Shown here: piece by piece, positions 27,317-37,177 of the stretch | Numbering within the stretch: the first letter of the stretch is position 1 | How the letters are laid out: each line of letters starts with the position of its first letter | Source: Phytobacter diazotrophicus | Lineage (GTDB): Bacteria > Pseudomonadota > Gammaproteobacteria > Enterobacterales > Enterobacteriaceae | Direction of reading: 5' to 3' | Assembly (NCBI GenBank): GCA_004346725.1 | Contig: SMDE01000006.1 | Location: 339,553 to 403,552, forward strand | DNA: 64,000 bases | Position numbers and translations under genes: made by a program | Notes under the pieces: generated by a model | Seen by the model: only the letters and a program-made list of their open reading frames with translations | The model's database searches: none | Told to the model about the DNA's origin: nothing

Positions 27317-28139
27317 CTTTCAGTTCCTCCAGCGCCAGTTCAACTTCTTCACCTTTCGGCACCCGGTGGTGCCATTCCGGGCGTCCCTGAATAAAGGAGA
27401 TGCCAGCGCCTTTGGTGGTGTAAGCAATCACGACGTGCGGTTTCCCCGCAGGCTGCAATCCTTCCAGCGTCGCCACCACGTCGGCCATATCGTTACCTTT
27501 ACACTCGGTAACCTGCATGCCAAAGGCGCGCCATTTTTCATCCAGCGGATCGGTGTTCATGATCTCTTTGGTTGGGCCGGCCAGTTGAAGGCTGTTTTTA
27601 TCGTTAATAATGATCAGGTTATCGAGCTGGTAATGGGCGGCGACCAGCGCGGCTTCCCAGTTACTGCCCTCCGCCAGTTCACCATCACCGGTGACGACAA
27701 ACACCCGGCGTTTGCTGTTGCTGCGCTTGGCCGCCAGCGCGATACCGACCGCAACGGGCAGGCCATGGCCCAGTGCGCCGGTATTGAGTTCGATACCCGG
27801 CGTTTTATGTTTTACCGGATGGCCCGGCAGATGCGAATCGGGATGCTGATAGGTTGCCAGCCAGTCGACAGGGATAAATCCGGCTTCCGCCAGAATGCAG
27901 TAATATCCCCCCACCGCGTGGCCTTTTGACTGGATGTAAATGTCGCGCTCATCACTCTCTTTCAGTTCTGGCGAACAGTTCAGAATGCGGAAGTAGAGCG
28001 CAGTCAGCAGCTCAACCTGGGATAGGTCTGCGCCCGTGTGCCCACCTGCCGGGCTTTCGGCATTCAGCACGATGATGCGACGGCGTACGGCGCGTGCTTT
28101 TTTTTCAAGCTCCTCAACAGAGAGCGAAAACGGATTCAT
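27309..28139 (-). CDS. Split transketolase, N-terminal (thiamine diphosphate-binding) subunit
   Basis: The protein has 276 residues from the ATG at 28139, preceded by AGGTGG. It carries the transketolase N-domain: HTGADLSQVELLTALYFRIL, the QSKGHAVGGYYCILAEAGF segment, NTGALGHGLPVAVGIALAAK, and the thiamine diphosphate motif GDGELAEGSNWEAALVAAHY running to the Asn-rich NLIIINDKN. It forms the active enzyme with the next gene product. It is the first gene of the catabolic operon, downstream of the twin operator at 28259-28290. Confidence 0.9.
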   Translation of the reverse strand: MNPFSLSVEELEKKARAVRRRIIVLNAESPAGGHTGADLSQVELLTALYFRILNCSPELKESDERDIYIQSKGHAVGGYYCILAEAGFIPVDWLATYQHPDSHLPGHPVKHKTPGIELNTGALGHGLPVAVGIALAAKRSNSKRRVFVVTGDGELAEGSNWEAALVAAHYQLDNLIIINDKNSLQLAGPTKEIMNTDPLDEKWRAFGMQVTECKGNDMADVVATLEGLQPAGKPHVVIAYTTKGAGISFIQGRPEWHHRVPKGEEVELALEELKDE

Positions 28140-28168
28140 AGTCCACCTCTTGAATTTATAATCTAACA

Positions 28169-28182
28169 TGAATAAATATTCA
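28169..28182. promoter_or_regulatory. Palindromic operator near the transketolase start
   Basis: TGAATAAATATTCA is the same palindrome type as at 28259-28272 and 33855-33868. It lies 30 bases before the transketolase gene, where a bound repressor would block transcription. Confidence 0.65.
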
Positions 28183-28258
28183 ATCAGGGTGAAAAAGCAC
28201 ACCTGCGCACCCTTTTGCGGTCGATCCCACAAGGTTAAACGTCAGGTTGTAATTGCTT

Positions 28259-28290
28259 TGAATATATATTCACTACTGATTTATTATTCA
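28259..28290. promoter_or_regulatory. Twin operator of the sugar regulon, catabolic operon side
   Basis: The perfect palindrome TGAATATATATTCA is followed by GATTTATTATTCA. The same arrangement with the same spacing is found at 33855-33886 upstream of the ABC importer operon. It lies in the 316-base gap between the minus-strand transketolase gene and the plus-strand SorC-type regulator. The rest of that gap, on the regulator side, shows no clear feature. Confidence 0.7.
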
Positions 28291-28455
28291 TGAGTAAAGA
28301 TATGCCTTGTCCGGAGGTTTGTCTACGCCTTGTGAAAGCAAATTTGGAAGAAAGGAGAATAGGATCACATTTGGATCCTCCCGCCCGGTATTCCGCAGCT
28401 TGTTATCTATTCGGGTATGAATAAAAATGACAGGAGAAAATTGAAGGGGAAACCA

Positions 28456-29409
28456 ATGTCAAAGCAGGATGAGCAGCGTTTGCTGGTGAAGATCGCCACG
28501 CTTTATTACAACGAGAACAAAAAGCAGTCAGAGATTGCCTCGCTGTTGAACTTGTCGCAGTCATTTGTCTCACGCGCACTGACGCGCTGTCAAAAAGAAG
28601 GGCTGGTGAAAATTACCGTGGTGCAGCCCACCAATATTTTTGTGTCGCTGGAAAAGGCCATTGAGCAACATTATGGCATCCGTCAGGCAATTGTGGTGGA
28701 TGTGGGAGAAAACGCCAGCAATGCGCAGATAAAACATGCCATTGGCAGTGCGGCGGCGCACTATGTGGAAACCCGCGTCCGCCCGGAAGACCTGGTGGGG
28801 ATCTCTGCCTGGAGTAGTACCATTCGCTGCATGGTCGATGAAATGCACCCGCAAAATATCCGCGCCCAGGGTGTTATTCAGCTTCTTGGCGGGGTGGGGC
28901 CGAACGGCAACGTGCAGGCGACCATTCTGACTCAACAACTGGCGGAACATTTAGGCTGCCCGGCCTGGCTGCTGCCTTCACAAAGTATTGAGCACTCGGT
29001 TGAAGAGCGCGCACGGCTGGTAAATAGCCCGGATGTGGCGGCGGTGGTGGCGAAATTTGCCGAGGTCGATGTGGCGATTGTCGGGATTGGCGAGCTGGAG
29101 CCATCACAATTGTTGAAAAATTCTGGCAACTACTACAACGAAGATATGCTGCATTTGCTCTCCGAACGTGGCGCGGTAGGGGATATCTGCCTGCATTACT
29201 ACGATGCGTCGGGCAAACCCGTCCTTACCCAGGAGGAGGACCCGGTGATTGGCATGGAGCTGGAGCAAATTCGCGCCTGCCAGCAGGTTATCGCGCTTGC
29301 GGGCGGGCCGGAAAAGCACAATGCGATTCGCGGCGCGTTGCAAGGGAATTATATTGATGTCCTGATCACGGATTACGCCACCGCGCGTAGTCTGGTAAGC
29401 CACGGTTGA
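28456..29409 (+). CDS. SorC/DeoR-like sugar-binding transcriptional regulator
   Basis: The protein has 317 residues from the ATG at 28456, preceded by AGGGGA. The N-terminal helix-turn-helix (KQSEIASLLNLSQSFVSRAL, starting near residue 22) is followed by the SorC-type phosphosugar-binding domain with GISAWSSTIRCMVDEM, VIQLLGGVGPNG and VALAGGPEKHNAIRGALQGN. SorC regulators usually respond to phosphorylated sugars and control adjacent catabolic genes. It is divergent from the transketolase-isomerase-kinase operon. The repeated TGAATA-N2-TATTCA palindromes are likely its targets in both operons. An alternative upstream start exists at 28417. Confidence 0.85.
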   Translation: MSKQDEQRLLVKIATLYYNENKKQSEIASLLNLSQSFVSRALTRCQKEGLVKITVVQPTNIFVSLEKAIEQHYGIRQAIVVDVGENASNAQIKHAIGSAAAHYVETRVRPEDLVGISAWSSTIRCMVDEMHPQNIRAQGVIQLLGGVGPNGNVQATILTQQLAEHLGCPAWLLPSQSIEHSVEERARLVNSPDVAAVVAKFAEVDVAIVGIGELEPSQLLKNSGNYYNEDMLHLLSERGAVGDICLHYYDASGKPVLTQEEDPVIGMELEQIRACQQVIALAGGPEKHNAIRGALQGNYIDVLITDYATARSLVSHG

Positions 29410-29431
29410 CATGGGTTACGCCGCCTCCGGC

Positions 29432-29546
29432 GCTGAGGAATCCCCACAAAAATGTGAGCACGAACGGTCCCCTCTCCTCTTTGGGGAGAGGGCCAGGGTG
29501 AGGGGGAAAATGCGGCTCTGATGGTCATTGCGTTCACCTTATGTTC
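29432..29546. repeat. 115-base interspersed repeat, copy A
   Basis: This segment (GCTGAGGAATCCCCACAAAA, then a TCCCCTCTCCTCTTTGGGGA palindrome, ending near TTCACCTTATGTTC) recurs in inverted orientation at 42815-42930 with few changes. It lies in the convergent gap between the SorC-type regulator and the sugar permease genes. It is an extended form of the GAGAGGG-type palindrome seen at several other gene ends. Confidence 0.8.
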
Positions 29547-29580
29547 CTTGTTTTTCTGTCGCGACAGAACCCGTGAACGT

Positions 29581-29610
29581 GCCAGGGTGGCTCACCGCCA
29601 CCACCCTGGC
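29581..29610. terminator. Hairpin in the convergent gap after the sugar ABC operon
   Basis: GCCAGGGTGG pairs perfectly with CCACCCTGGC around a ten-base loop, 51 bases beyond the permease stop. There is no T run on the minus strand, so intrinsic termination is uncertain. Confidence 0.5.
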
Positions 29611-29660
29611 GACCTTTTGTCGATATCTGAGGCCTGAGAAACCAGGCCATGCCGATAAAA

Positions 29661-30749
29661 CTACTTACTTTCTATCACTGCTTTTTGCGCAACCACCGCC
29701 GCTTTTTGCTGCATACGGTTCTGCATCTGATCGATGATGACCGCAACGATAATCACGATACCTTTAATCACCATCTGCCAGAATTCACTCACGCCCATCA
29801 TCACCAGCCCGTCGGCGAGGAAGCCGATAACGAAGGCGCCGATCAGTGTCCCGAGCACGGTGCCGCGCCCGCCTGCCAGCGAGGTTCCGCCAAGCACCAC
29901 CGCAGCGATGGCGTTCATTTCAAAGGCTGTACCGTTCGCCGGGTGGCTTGCCAGCAACTGTGCCGACACCACGATCCCAGCCAGCGCCGCACAGAACCCG
30001 GAAATGGTGTAGACCCAGATTTTGACCTGCCTGACCTTCACGCCGGAAAGCTCTGCCGCACGCTCGTTATCGCCGATGGCATAAACGTGGCGGCCAAAGG
30101 GCAGGCGACGCGCGACATAGGCAATCACCACCGCCAGCACGATCATCAGCCAGATAGCCCACGGAATGCCAAACAGCGTACCGGCGCCAATCTCATCAAA
30201 GCCGGTATTGCCCAGCAACGGATTGCCGGAAAGCCCCGGAAAGGTTTGCCCGTCTGAGGTGAGCATCGCGGCGCCACGCAGGACATACATCGTACCGAGC
30301 GTACAGATAAACGGCGCGACGTTATAGCGGGTGATTATCCAGCCATTCACCGCGCCAATTAAGCCGCCGATCAGCAACACCAGCGGCACAATCACCCAGA
30401 CGCTGGGGAAAATGGCGATACCAAACATCGGCAGCACAATCCCTTTGGTGATCATCCAGCCGGCTATCATCCCGCACAGGCCCAGCGTTGCGCCGATGGA
30501 CAAATCGATCCCGGCCGTGATGATGACAAACGTAATGCCCAGCGCCAGGAAGGCGTTGATGGCGATATGTTTAATCATGATCACCAGGCTGCCCGTCGAG
30601 AGGAAGCCGGGTACCGTGGCGGTAAAGAAGCCAACAATCAGGAACAGTGCGATAAAGGTTCGCAGCTTTAACAGTAGAAGCAGAATGCTTTCGCGTGACA
30701 GCGATGCGCTTGCGCGCGGGGCCACCGCCACAGATTGTGTTGTTTTCAT
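29661..30749 (-). CDS. Ribose-type sugar ABC transporter, permease (RbsC-like)
   Basis: The protein has 362 residues from the ATG at 30749. The family-typical segments are ALGITFVIITAGIDLSIGAT, GAVNGWIITRYNVAPFICTLG, YAIGDNERAAELSGVKVRQV and AIAAVVLGGTSLAGGRGTVL. It has about ten membrane helices. It forms the homodimeric channel for the binding protein and ATPase of the same operon (33840-29661). It follows the ATPase gene by one base. Confidence 0.92.
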   Translation of the reverse strand: MKTTQSVAVAPRASASLSRESILLLLLKLRTFIALFLIVGFFTATVPGFLSTGSLVIMIKHIAINAFLALGITFVIITAGIDLSIGATLGLCGMIAGWMITKGIVLPMFGIAIFPSVWVIVPLVLLIGGLIGAVNGWIITRYNVAPFICTLGTMYVLRGAAMLTSDGQTFPGLSGNPLLGNTGFDEIGAGTLFGIPWAIWLMIVLAVVIAYVARRLPFGRHVYAIGDNERAAELSGVKVRQVKIWVYTISGFCAALAGIVVSAQLLASHPANGTAFEMNAIAAVVLGGTSLAGGRGTVLGTLIGAFVIGFLADGLVMMGVSEFWQMVIKGIVIIVAVIIDQMQNRMQQKAAVVAQKAVIESK

Positions 30750-30750
30750 A

Positions 30751-32277
30751 TCAGAACCCCTGAGCACTTGCCGTTACCAGCGCCGATTCTTCGGCCCGAT
30801 CGCGCACGATATCGGCAGTAAGTTTGCCGCCTGACATCACCAGAATGCGGTCAGATACCGCCATGATTTCTTTCAGATCGGAGGTGGAAAAGACCACTGC
30901 GATCCCCTGTTCGGAGAGCTGCACCATCATGCGGAAGACGTCGGCTTTCGCTCCCACGTCAATCCCGCGTGTCGGTTCATCCAGAAACAGGACTTTCGGG
31001 TTGGTTAACAGCGAGCGACCAATGACCACTTTTTGCTGATTACCGCCGCTCAGCGCCTGGATTTCCACGTCCGGCGTTGAGACCTTAATCGACAGATTGC
31101 CAATCGTGCTGGCCACCACCGCCTGCTCATCTTTTTGCGAAATGGTGATCCCGCGCTGCAACCGCCGCCACAGGCTGGCGATGGTCAGGTTGGTTGCCAC
31201 CGACGATATCGGGAAGATACCGGTACGTTTGCGGTCTTCCGGTACCAGGCTCATCCCCATGCGGATACGATCCGCCGTTGCCAGCCGCTGCGGCACAGGT
31301 TTGCTGTCGAGCCACAGTTTGCCCAGGTAGTTGCGTTCGGTACCGAGCATGCATTCAAACAACTCTGTGCGCCCCGCGCCCATCAGGCCGTAAATACCGA
31401 CAATTTCCCCGCTGTGAACCTTAAAGGTCACATCGTCCACCACCGCATTGCCCGCGCTGTTAACGCAGGTGATGTGCTCCGCTTCCAGCACCGGCGCGCC
31501 AAAGGTACGGCCCGGTGCCAGGAAGTTGCTCACCGGATCGCTGCCCAGCATTTCGCGAACGATCCACGGGACGTCGATGTCGCACACTTTCGCTTCGGCC
31601 TGAAACTTACCGTCGCGCAGAATGGTGATGACATCGCCAATGGCCATTAACTCTTCCAGACGGTGCGAAATATAGATAATCGACACCCCCTGGCGGGTCA
31701 GCTCACGGATCACGCGAAAGAGGATCTCCACTTCCGTTTTACTCAGCGCCGACGTGGGTTCGTCGAGGATCAGGATGTCCGCGTCTTCCGCCAGCGCCTT
31801 GGCGATTTCCACTAGCTGCTGCTGGCCTACTTTCAGGTTGCCCACCAGCTCTTTCGGTGAAATAGGCTGGTCGAGACGTTTTAACAGCTCGGCGGTCCGT
31901 TTTTCCTGTTCCGCTTCGTTGATAGGCGCAATCCCTTTTTGCAACTCGCGTCCCAGGAAAATGTTCTCGGCGACGTTGAGGTTTTCAAACAGGTTCAGCT
32001 CCTGGTGCACCATGCCGATACCCAGTGCGGCAGCGGCACGGGTACTGGAAATCTGCACCGGTTTGCCGTTGAGTTCGATTTCACCCAGGCTCGGTTGCTG
32101 TACACCCGCGAGGATTTTCATCAGGGTGGATTTCCCTGCGCCATTCTCGCCGATGATCACATTCACCTTGCCGCGCCAGACGTTGTAGTCCACGTTGTCC
32201 AGCGCGATGGTGCCGGGAAAGAGCATCGAGATGCCGCGCGTGCGCAGAATAATGTCATCCACAGGTACATCGCTCAT
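30751..32277 (-). CDS. Ribose-type sugar ABC transporter, fused double ATPase (RbsA-like)
   Basis: The 508-residue protein has two ABC domains. The first has Walker A GENGAGKST (residues 43-51), a signature in LKVGQQQLVEIAKALA and Walker B ILILDEPTSAL. The second has the degenerate nucleotide loop GLMGAGRTEL and LSGGNQQKVVIGRSLL. This asymmetry is normal for RbsA/MglA-type proteins. It drives import by the RbsC-like permease. Its start overlaps the stop of the DUF2291 gene by one base. Confidence 0.93.
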   Translation of the reverse strand: MSDVPVDDIILRTRGISMLFPGTIALDNVDYNVWRGKVNVIIGENGAGKSTLMKILAGVQQPSLGEIELNGKPVQISSTRAAAALGIGMVHQELNLFENLNVAENIFLGRELQKGIAPINEAEQEKRTAELLKRLDQPISPKELVGNLKVGQQQLVEIAKALAEDADILILDEPTSALSKTEVEILFRVIRELTRQGVSIIYISHRLEELMAIGDVITILRDGKFQAEAKVCDIDVPWIVREMLGSDPVSNFLAPGRTFGAPVLEAEHITCVNSAGNAVVDDVTFKVHSGEIVGIYGLMGAGRTELFECMLGTERNYLGKLWLDSKPVPQRLATADRIRMGMSLVPEDRKRTGIFPISSVATNLTIASLWRRLQRGITISQKDEQAVVASTIGNLSIKVSTPDVEIQALSGGNQQKVVIGRSLLTNPKVLFLDEPTRGIDVGAKADVFRMMVQLSEQGIAVVFSTSDLKEIMAVSDRILVMSGGKLTADIVRDRAEESALVTASAQGF

Positions 32278-32885
32278 TACTGTGTCTCCTGTTTCAACTC
32301 CAGTGCCGCGGCATCTGTTGCCTTACCGCTCTTAATCGTGATGGCCATCAGCACAGTCGCCTGTTTACCCACCCAACTCTCATCCACTTTGGGTAAGTGC
32401 TTGATGGTTTCGCGGTTGTAAGCCCGTGATAACTGCGCAAATTGAACCTGGTTGGTAAAGTCTTCAAATTTAAAGCCTGTGGCATCGCGAATGGCATTGC
32501 CCTGGATAACCGGCCCGGCCTGCACTTCCAGCGGCTGGCCGTTGAACATAATGATCAGCTTTTGTTCACGTTCATTACTGACATCGACGCGTTCGACTTT
32601 GCTTGTCAGGTGAACAAACACGCTTTGTGGTTTGTCGCTTGTCGCCTTCAGTTGTGTGGTGAGTGCGGTGGCGTCCAACGCATGCTTGTGGGCGGCGTCG
32701 ATGACGCGTTCTTGCCATGTTTGTTGCGCGATCTGCTGTGGGGTCATGTTATCGAAGCTGGCTTTCGCATTCGGATCGGCAGGCATTATCGGCTTGCCGT
32801 TTGCATCCAGATCCACCACTGTGCAGGCCGTCAGCAACAGGGTGGTGCACCCTACGAATGCAGCACCCCATTGTTTTAACGACAT
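32277..32885 (-). CDS. DUF2291 family lipoprotein in the sugar ABC operon
   Basis: The 202-residue protein has a lipoprotein signal with lipobox LLTAC (Cys at about residue 21), followed by TVVDLDANGKPI. Asp is not at +2, so outer-membrane sorting is possible. The rest is a soluble domain (SFDNMTPQQIAQQTWQERVI and later HLTSKVERVDVSNERE). DUF2291 proteins recur within ribose-type transporter operons, but their function is not established. GGAG precedes the ATG. Its place between the binding-protein and ATPase genes suggests a role in ligand capture or in assembling the transporter. Confidence 0.8.
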   Translation of the reverse strand: MSLKQWGAAFVGCTTLLLTACTVVDLDANGKPIMPADPNAKASFDNMTPQQIAQQTWQERVIDAAHKHALDATALTTQLKATSDKPQSVFVHLTSKVERVDVSNEREQKLIIMFNGQPLEVQAGPVIQGNAIRDATGFKFEDFTNQVQFAQLSRAYNRETIKHLPKVDESWVGKQATVLMAITIKSGKATDAAALELKQETQ

Positions 32886-32898
32886 AACATCTCCGCTC

Positions 32899-33886
<988 letters not shown>

Positions 33887-33957
33887 AGTTAACGATAAAA
33901 CGGCAATGCTGAACTGTCTATGGTTTGTGCAGCAAATTTCTTAAAAGGAGAAAACGA

Positions 33958-34620
33958 TCACGATCCTGTAGGAATACCGCTCACCAGAGTCAGGATCTGT
34001 TCTGCATGAGAAATCCATGCAATATCGACGCACATCCCTGCGTGATGGCGGCTGAATTGCGCATTGGTGCGCAGGGTGAGTGACCCGTCATTCAGTGCAA
34101 TGAGCTGCGCGCTATGGAAGCCGGGAAAGGGAAAGGCAAGGGTGGAAAAGGCTTTGAAAAGACTCTCTTTTGCGGAAAAAGCAAGCGATAACCCCTGTTC
34201 AAAGGGAAGCGAGGCACACTGTAGTAACGCGTTTTCTTCGGCATTCACGATGCTTTCGGCGATCTCTTTACTCAGTTGAGGAGAGAATACGCTCTCAATA
34301 TCCACGCCGACACAGGCAGATGAGACAACGGCGACAGCGGTCTGCCCGGCATGGCTGATGCTACCGTAAAGTCCGGCGGGCCAGAGCGGTTCGCCGCCAG
34401 CACCGATACCCGGCACGGCCTGATGACCATAATTTCGCAGGGCATGCACGGCAGCAATCCGCCCGGCCAGATGTTCGCTTTTACGCTTGCGTCCGGCGTT
34501 TGCCAGGCGGTCATGGTGGGGCAGCCACAAAAGATCGCGCTCTGCAAAGGTTGCGGGGTCGAAGGTGATGAAATGGACCGGGTGGGAATGAAGGGTAAGC
34601 GTGGAGTGAAGGATATCCAT
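33958..34620 (-). CDS. entD: EntD, enterobactin synthase phosphopantetheinyl transferase
   Basis: The 220-residue Sfp-type enzyme has GRKRKSEHLAGRIAAVHAL near residue 42, LYGSISHAGQTAVAVVS and VGVDIESVF with the Mg2+-binding aspartate and glutamate, and the FSAKESLFKAF motif. It transfers 4'-phosphopantetheine from CoA to the carrier domains of EntB and EntF. AAGGCG lies before the ATG. It follows fepA by 50 bases that hold a short GAGAGGG-type palindrome, so it is probably read from the fepA promoter under Fur control, as in E. coli. Confidence 0.95.
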   Translation of the reverse strand: MDILHSTLTLHSHPVHFITFDPATFAERDLLWLPHHDRLANAGRKRKSEHLAGRIAAVHALRNYGHQAVPGIGAGGEPLWPAGLYGSISHAGQTAVAVVSSACVGVDIESVFSPQLSKEIAESIVNAEENALLQCASLPFEQGLSLAFSAKESLFKAFSTLAFPFPGFHSAQLIALNDGSLTLRTNAQFSRHHAGMCVDIAWISHAEQILTLVSGIPTGS

Positions 34621-34637
34621 ATTTCGCCTTACGCCCG

Positions 34638-34659
34638 CCCTCTCCCCGCAGGGAGAGGG
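34638..34659. repeat. GAGAGGG-type palindrome between fepA and entD
   Basis: CCCTCTCCC pairs with GGGAGAGGG around a four-base loop. This is one of several copies in this window, all lying at 3' ends of genes. Confidence 0.7.
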
Positions 34660-34670
34660 AAGGTTAGTGC

Positions 34671-36926
34671 TTAAAAGTGGGTATTGATACCCATATACCA
34701 GGTGCGACCGGACTCGTTGTAGGTATTGGCACCTGCGCCGTACATCCAGCCGGTAGTGCCGCCGGTGCTCTGCGCGTTACCCATACGCCAGTGACGTTTA
34801 TCAAAGACGTTGTCGACACCTGCGGTCAGGCTCACGTATTTGTTCACGTCCCAGGTACCGCTCAGACCAACGATGCTGTACGGGCTGACTTCGTCTTTAG
34901 CAGAACCGGTCACCGGGTTACCCTGGTAGTCATATTTCTTCGGCTGTTGTTTGCCGTACCAGGTGAAGGTGGACTGCACGGAAACATCCTGCACAACCTG
35001 CCAGCTCAGCGTTGAGTTGAGGGTATATTCAGGGATGATCGACAGACGTTCACCGGTGGTTTTGTTCTTACTTTGCAGCATGTAAGTGACGTTGTTGCTC
35101 AGGGTTACCGCGTCGGTGACCGGAATGTTCAGCGTCCCTTCCAGGCCTTCAACGACCGCCTTAGGTACGTTTTCCCACTGATAGATATCGGTTTTGGTGC
35201 TGCCGACTTTGGTCTGGCTTAACGGTGAATAGCCCGCTTCAATCTTGTTGCGGTAGTCGTTGCGGAACCAGGTCACGCCCGCCAGCCAGCCTTCATGTTT
35301 GAACTCCAGACCAATCTCTTTGTTGATACTGGTTTCCGCTTTCAGGTCGTCGTTACCCATCATGTAGCAGCCCACGCCGGTGCCGCTGGCGTAACAGCCC
35401 TGACCCTTACTGTACAGAATGTAGTTCGGGTTGGTCTGGTACAGGCTCGGCGCTTTATACGCGCGGGCGATCCCCATTTTCAGGGTAAAGTCATCACCCA
35501 GACCTTGAGACAGGTTTAGCGACGGGCTCCAGTTGTTGCCGACCACTGTATGGTGATCGAAACGCAGGCCTGGCGTCAGCATGGTGGTGTCGGTCACTTC
35601 CATATTATCTTCGGCGAAGACAGAGAAGATTTCCGCGCTGGAGTAAGGGCTGCGGCCCGTGCTGGCGAAACCGGAAATCGGGCCGCCCTGCAGCGCCTGG
35701 GTGTTGGACGCCATATCCTTCATCCGCTGCTGGTTCCATTCGGTACCGACGGTCAGGTTCTGGTTGATCAGCAGGTCAAACGGCACGCTCACTTCGCTGT
35801 GCAGCATCACGTCTGCCAGATCGATATCTGAGAAATGGTTGCTGTTGAACAGACCTTCCAGCCCGCCCGACAGCCCTTCGCCGAGACGTGAGTTGCGGGT
35901 GTGCTCATACTGTGCCCAGTTATTGGTGGTCACACCGTTATCCCAGCCGCCCGTCCAGTTGATGGAATAGTTCTGGCGATAGAGGCGGTTGGTCTCCTTG
36001 CCGTAGTTTTCCTTCACGTAGTTGTTGGTGCTGCTGTCGTTGTTGGTGTTCTGGGTGTCGCCCGCGTAGAGGTTCCCCTGGCGGCTGTAACCGGCCTGGA
36101 ACTCCAGCGCTTGTCGCGGCGCGAAATCCCAACGCACGACGCCGTTAATATCTTTGTTCTCCACCCCTTCACGCCCTGCGGCCATAGTGTTGGAGTAGAT
36201 ACCGGTACGTTCAGACTGGTGATCCTGGTTAATGTCCCAGGCATCGGCCTGCGTTTTATTCAGGTTACCGTACAGACGGAAGCTGAAATCGCCGCCCAGC
36301 GGGCCGCTCAGGCTAAAGTCGGTACGTTTAGTCGCGCCTTCATCTTTGTGCTCCGGTGCGTTGAAATAACTGTTCCACGAACCGTGCCAGGCCTGATCGG
36401 TCGATTTTTTGGTGATGATATTCACCACCCCCCCCGCAGCACCGTTACCATAACGCGCAGCGGCCGGGCCACGAATAACCTCAATACGTTCAATCATGTC
36501 GGCCGGTACCCAACTGGTATCGCCACGAGTATCACGCTCACCGCGCCAACCCTGACGAACAGAGTTACGGCTGGTGACCGGTTTTCCGTCGACCAGGATA
36601 AGGGTGTTTTCCGGCCCCATCCCACGGATATCAATCTGGCGGTTGTTACCACGTTGACCGCTGGTAGAGTTGCCCGTCAGGTTAACGCCGGGCATGGTGC
36701 GGATGATTTCGGAAACGTCACGTGCGGGTGGGTTTTTGCGGATCTCATCAGCGGTAATGGTTGATACCCCTGGCGCCTGCAGATTTTGCTGTGCGGCGGT
36801 AACCACAATGGTGTCATCATTACTGGCTGTGTCGTTGGTCGTCGTCTCTGCCGCGAATGCGGGTAAAGCCACGCCGTAAATTCCCAGATTGACCAATAAG
36901 GTCAGGGAACGCATTTTGTTTTTCAT
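34671..36926 (-). CDS. fepA: FepA, TonB-dependent outer-membrane receptor for ferric enterobactin
   Basis: The protein has 751 residues from the ATG at 36926 (AGGAAA before it). A signal peptide ends at LPAFA-AE. The TonB box DDTIVVTAAQ follows at about residue 37. The plug domain includes REIDIRGMGPENTLILVDGK-type sequence (QIDIRGMGPENTLILVDGKP), and the 22-strand barrel ends in the outer-membrane signature with C-terminal Phe (WYMGINTHF). It imports ferric enterobactin and serves colicins B and D in relatives. It is divergent from fes across a Fur-type control region. Confidence 0.96.
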   Translation of the reverse strand: MKNKMRSLTLLVNLGIYGVALPAFAAETTTNDTASNDDTIVVTAAQQNLQAPGVSTITADEIRKNPPARDVSEIIRTMPGVNLTGNSTSGQRGNNRQIDIRGMGPENTLILVDGKPVTSRNSVRQGWRGERDTRGDTSWVPADMIERIEVIRGPAAARYGNGAAGGVVNIITKKSTDQAWHGSWNSYFNAPEHKDEGATKRTDFSLSGPLGGDFSFRLYGNLNKTQADAWDINQDHQSERTGIYSNTMAAGREGVENKDINGVVRWDFAPRQALEFQAGYSRQGNLYAGDTQNTNNDSSTNNYVKENYGKETNRLYRQNYSINWTGGWDNGVTTNNWAQYEHTRNSRLGEGLSGGLEGLFNSNHFSDIDLADVMLHSEVSVPFDLLINQNLTVGTEWNQQRMKDMASNTQALQGGPISGFASTGRSPYSSAEIFSVFAEDNMEVTDTTMLTPGLRFDHHTVVGNNWSPSLNLSQGLGDDFTLKMGIARAYKAPSLYQTNPNYILYSKGQGCYASGTGVGCYMMGNDDLKAETSINKEIGLEFKHEGWLAGVTWFRNDYRNKIEAGYSPLSQTKVGSTKTDIYQWENVPKAVVEGLEGTLNIPVTDAVTLSNNVTYMLQSKNKTTGERLSIIPEYTLNSTLSWQVVQDVSVQSTFTWYGKQQPKKYDYQGNPVTGSAKDEVSPYSIVGLSGTWDVNKYVSLTAGVDNVFDKRHWRMGNAQSTGGTTGWMYGAGANTYNESGRTWYMGINTHF

Positions 36927-37097
36927 TGTTTTTCCTGCTTTTCTTGCCGTATTCCCGCGCGATCCATCCCCAGACGGGTAAGAAACACGGCACGCCATTG
37001 CCATTCAAATGCGAAGGGGGCTCATCCTGAGAAAATCCGCAAAAGACGGCATTGTGATTATGAAAGACGCGCTCGCCAAAGCGCGACAGTACGCTAT

Positions 37098-37140
37098 TGC
37101 AAATGAAAATAGTTATCAATAATATTATCAATAATTGTTA
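37098..37140. promoter_or_regulatory. Fur-controlled divergent promoter region, fepA/fes
   Basis: AAATGAAAATAGTTATCAAT is followed by AATATTATCAATAATTG, an array of overlapping Fur-type hexamers (NATWAT). It occupies the same place as the known fepA-fes Fur site of E. coli, between the two divergent genes. Confidence 0.75.
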
Positions 37141-37177
37141 ATCTGCAAGCAAAAATTTCCACAGTGAATGTGAGGTT

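Noticed and set aside
27045..27929. Plus-strand open frame of 294 codons across the split transketolase genes
   Set aside because: It spans two conserved minus-strand genes and their overlap, and shows no domain.
35901..36764. Plus-strand open frame of 287 codons inside fepA
   Set aside because: Antisense shadow of the conserved receptor gene.
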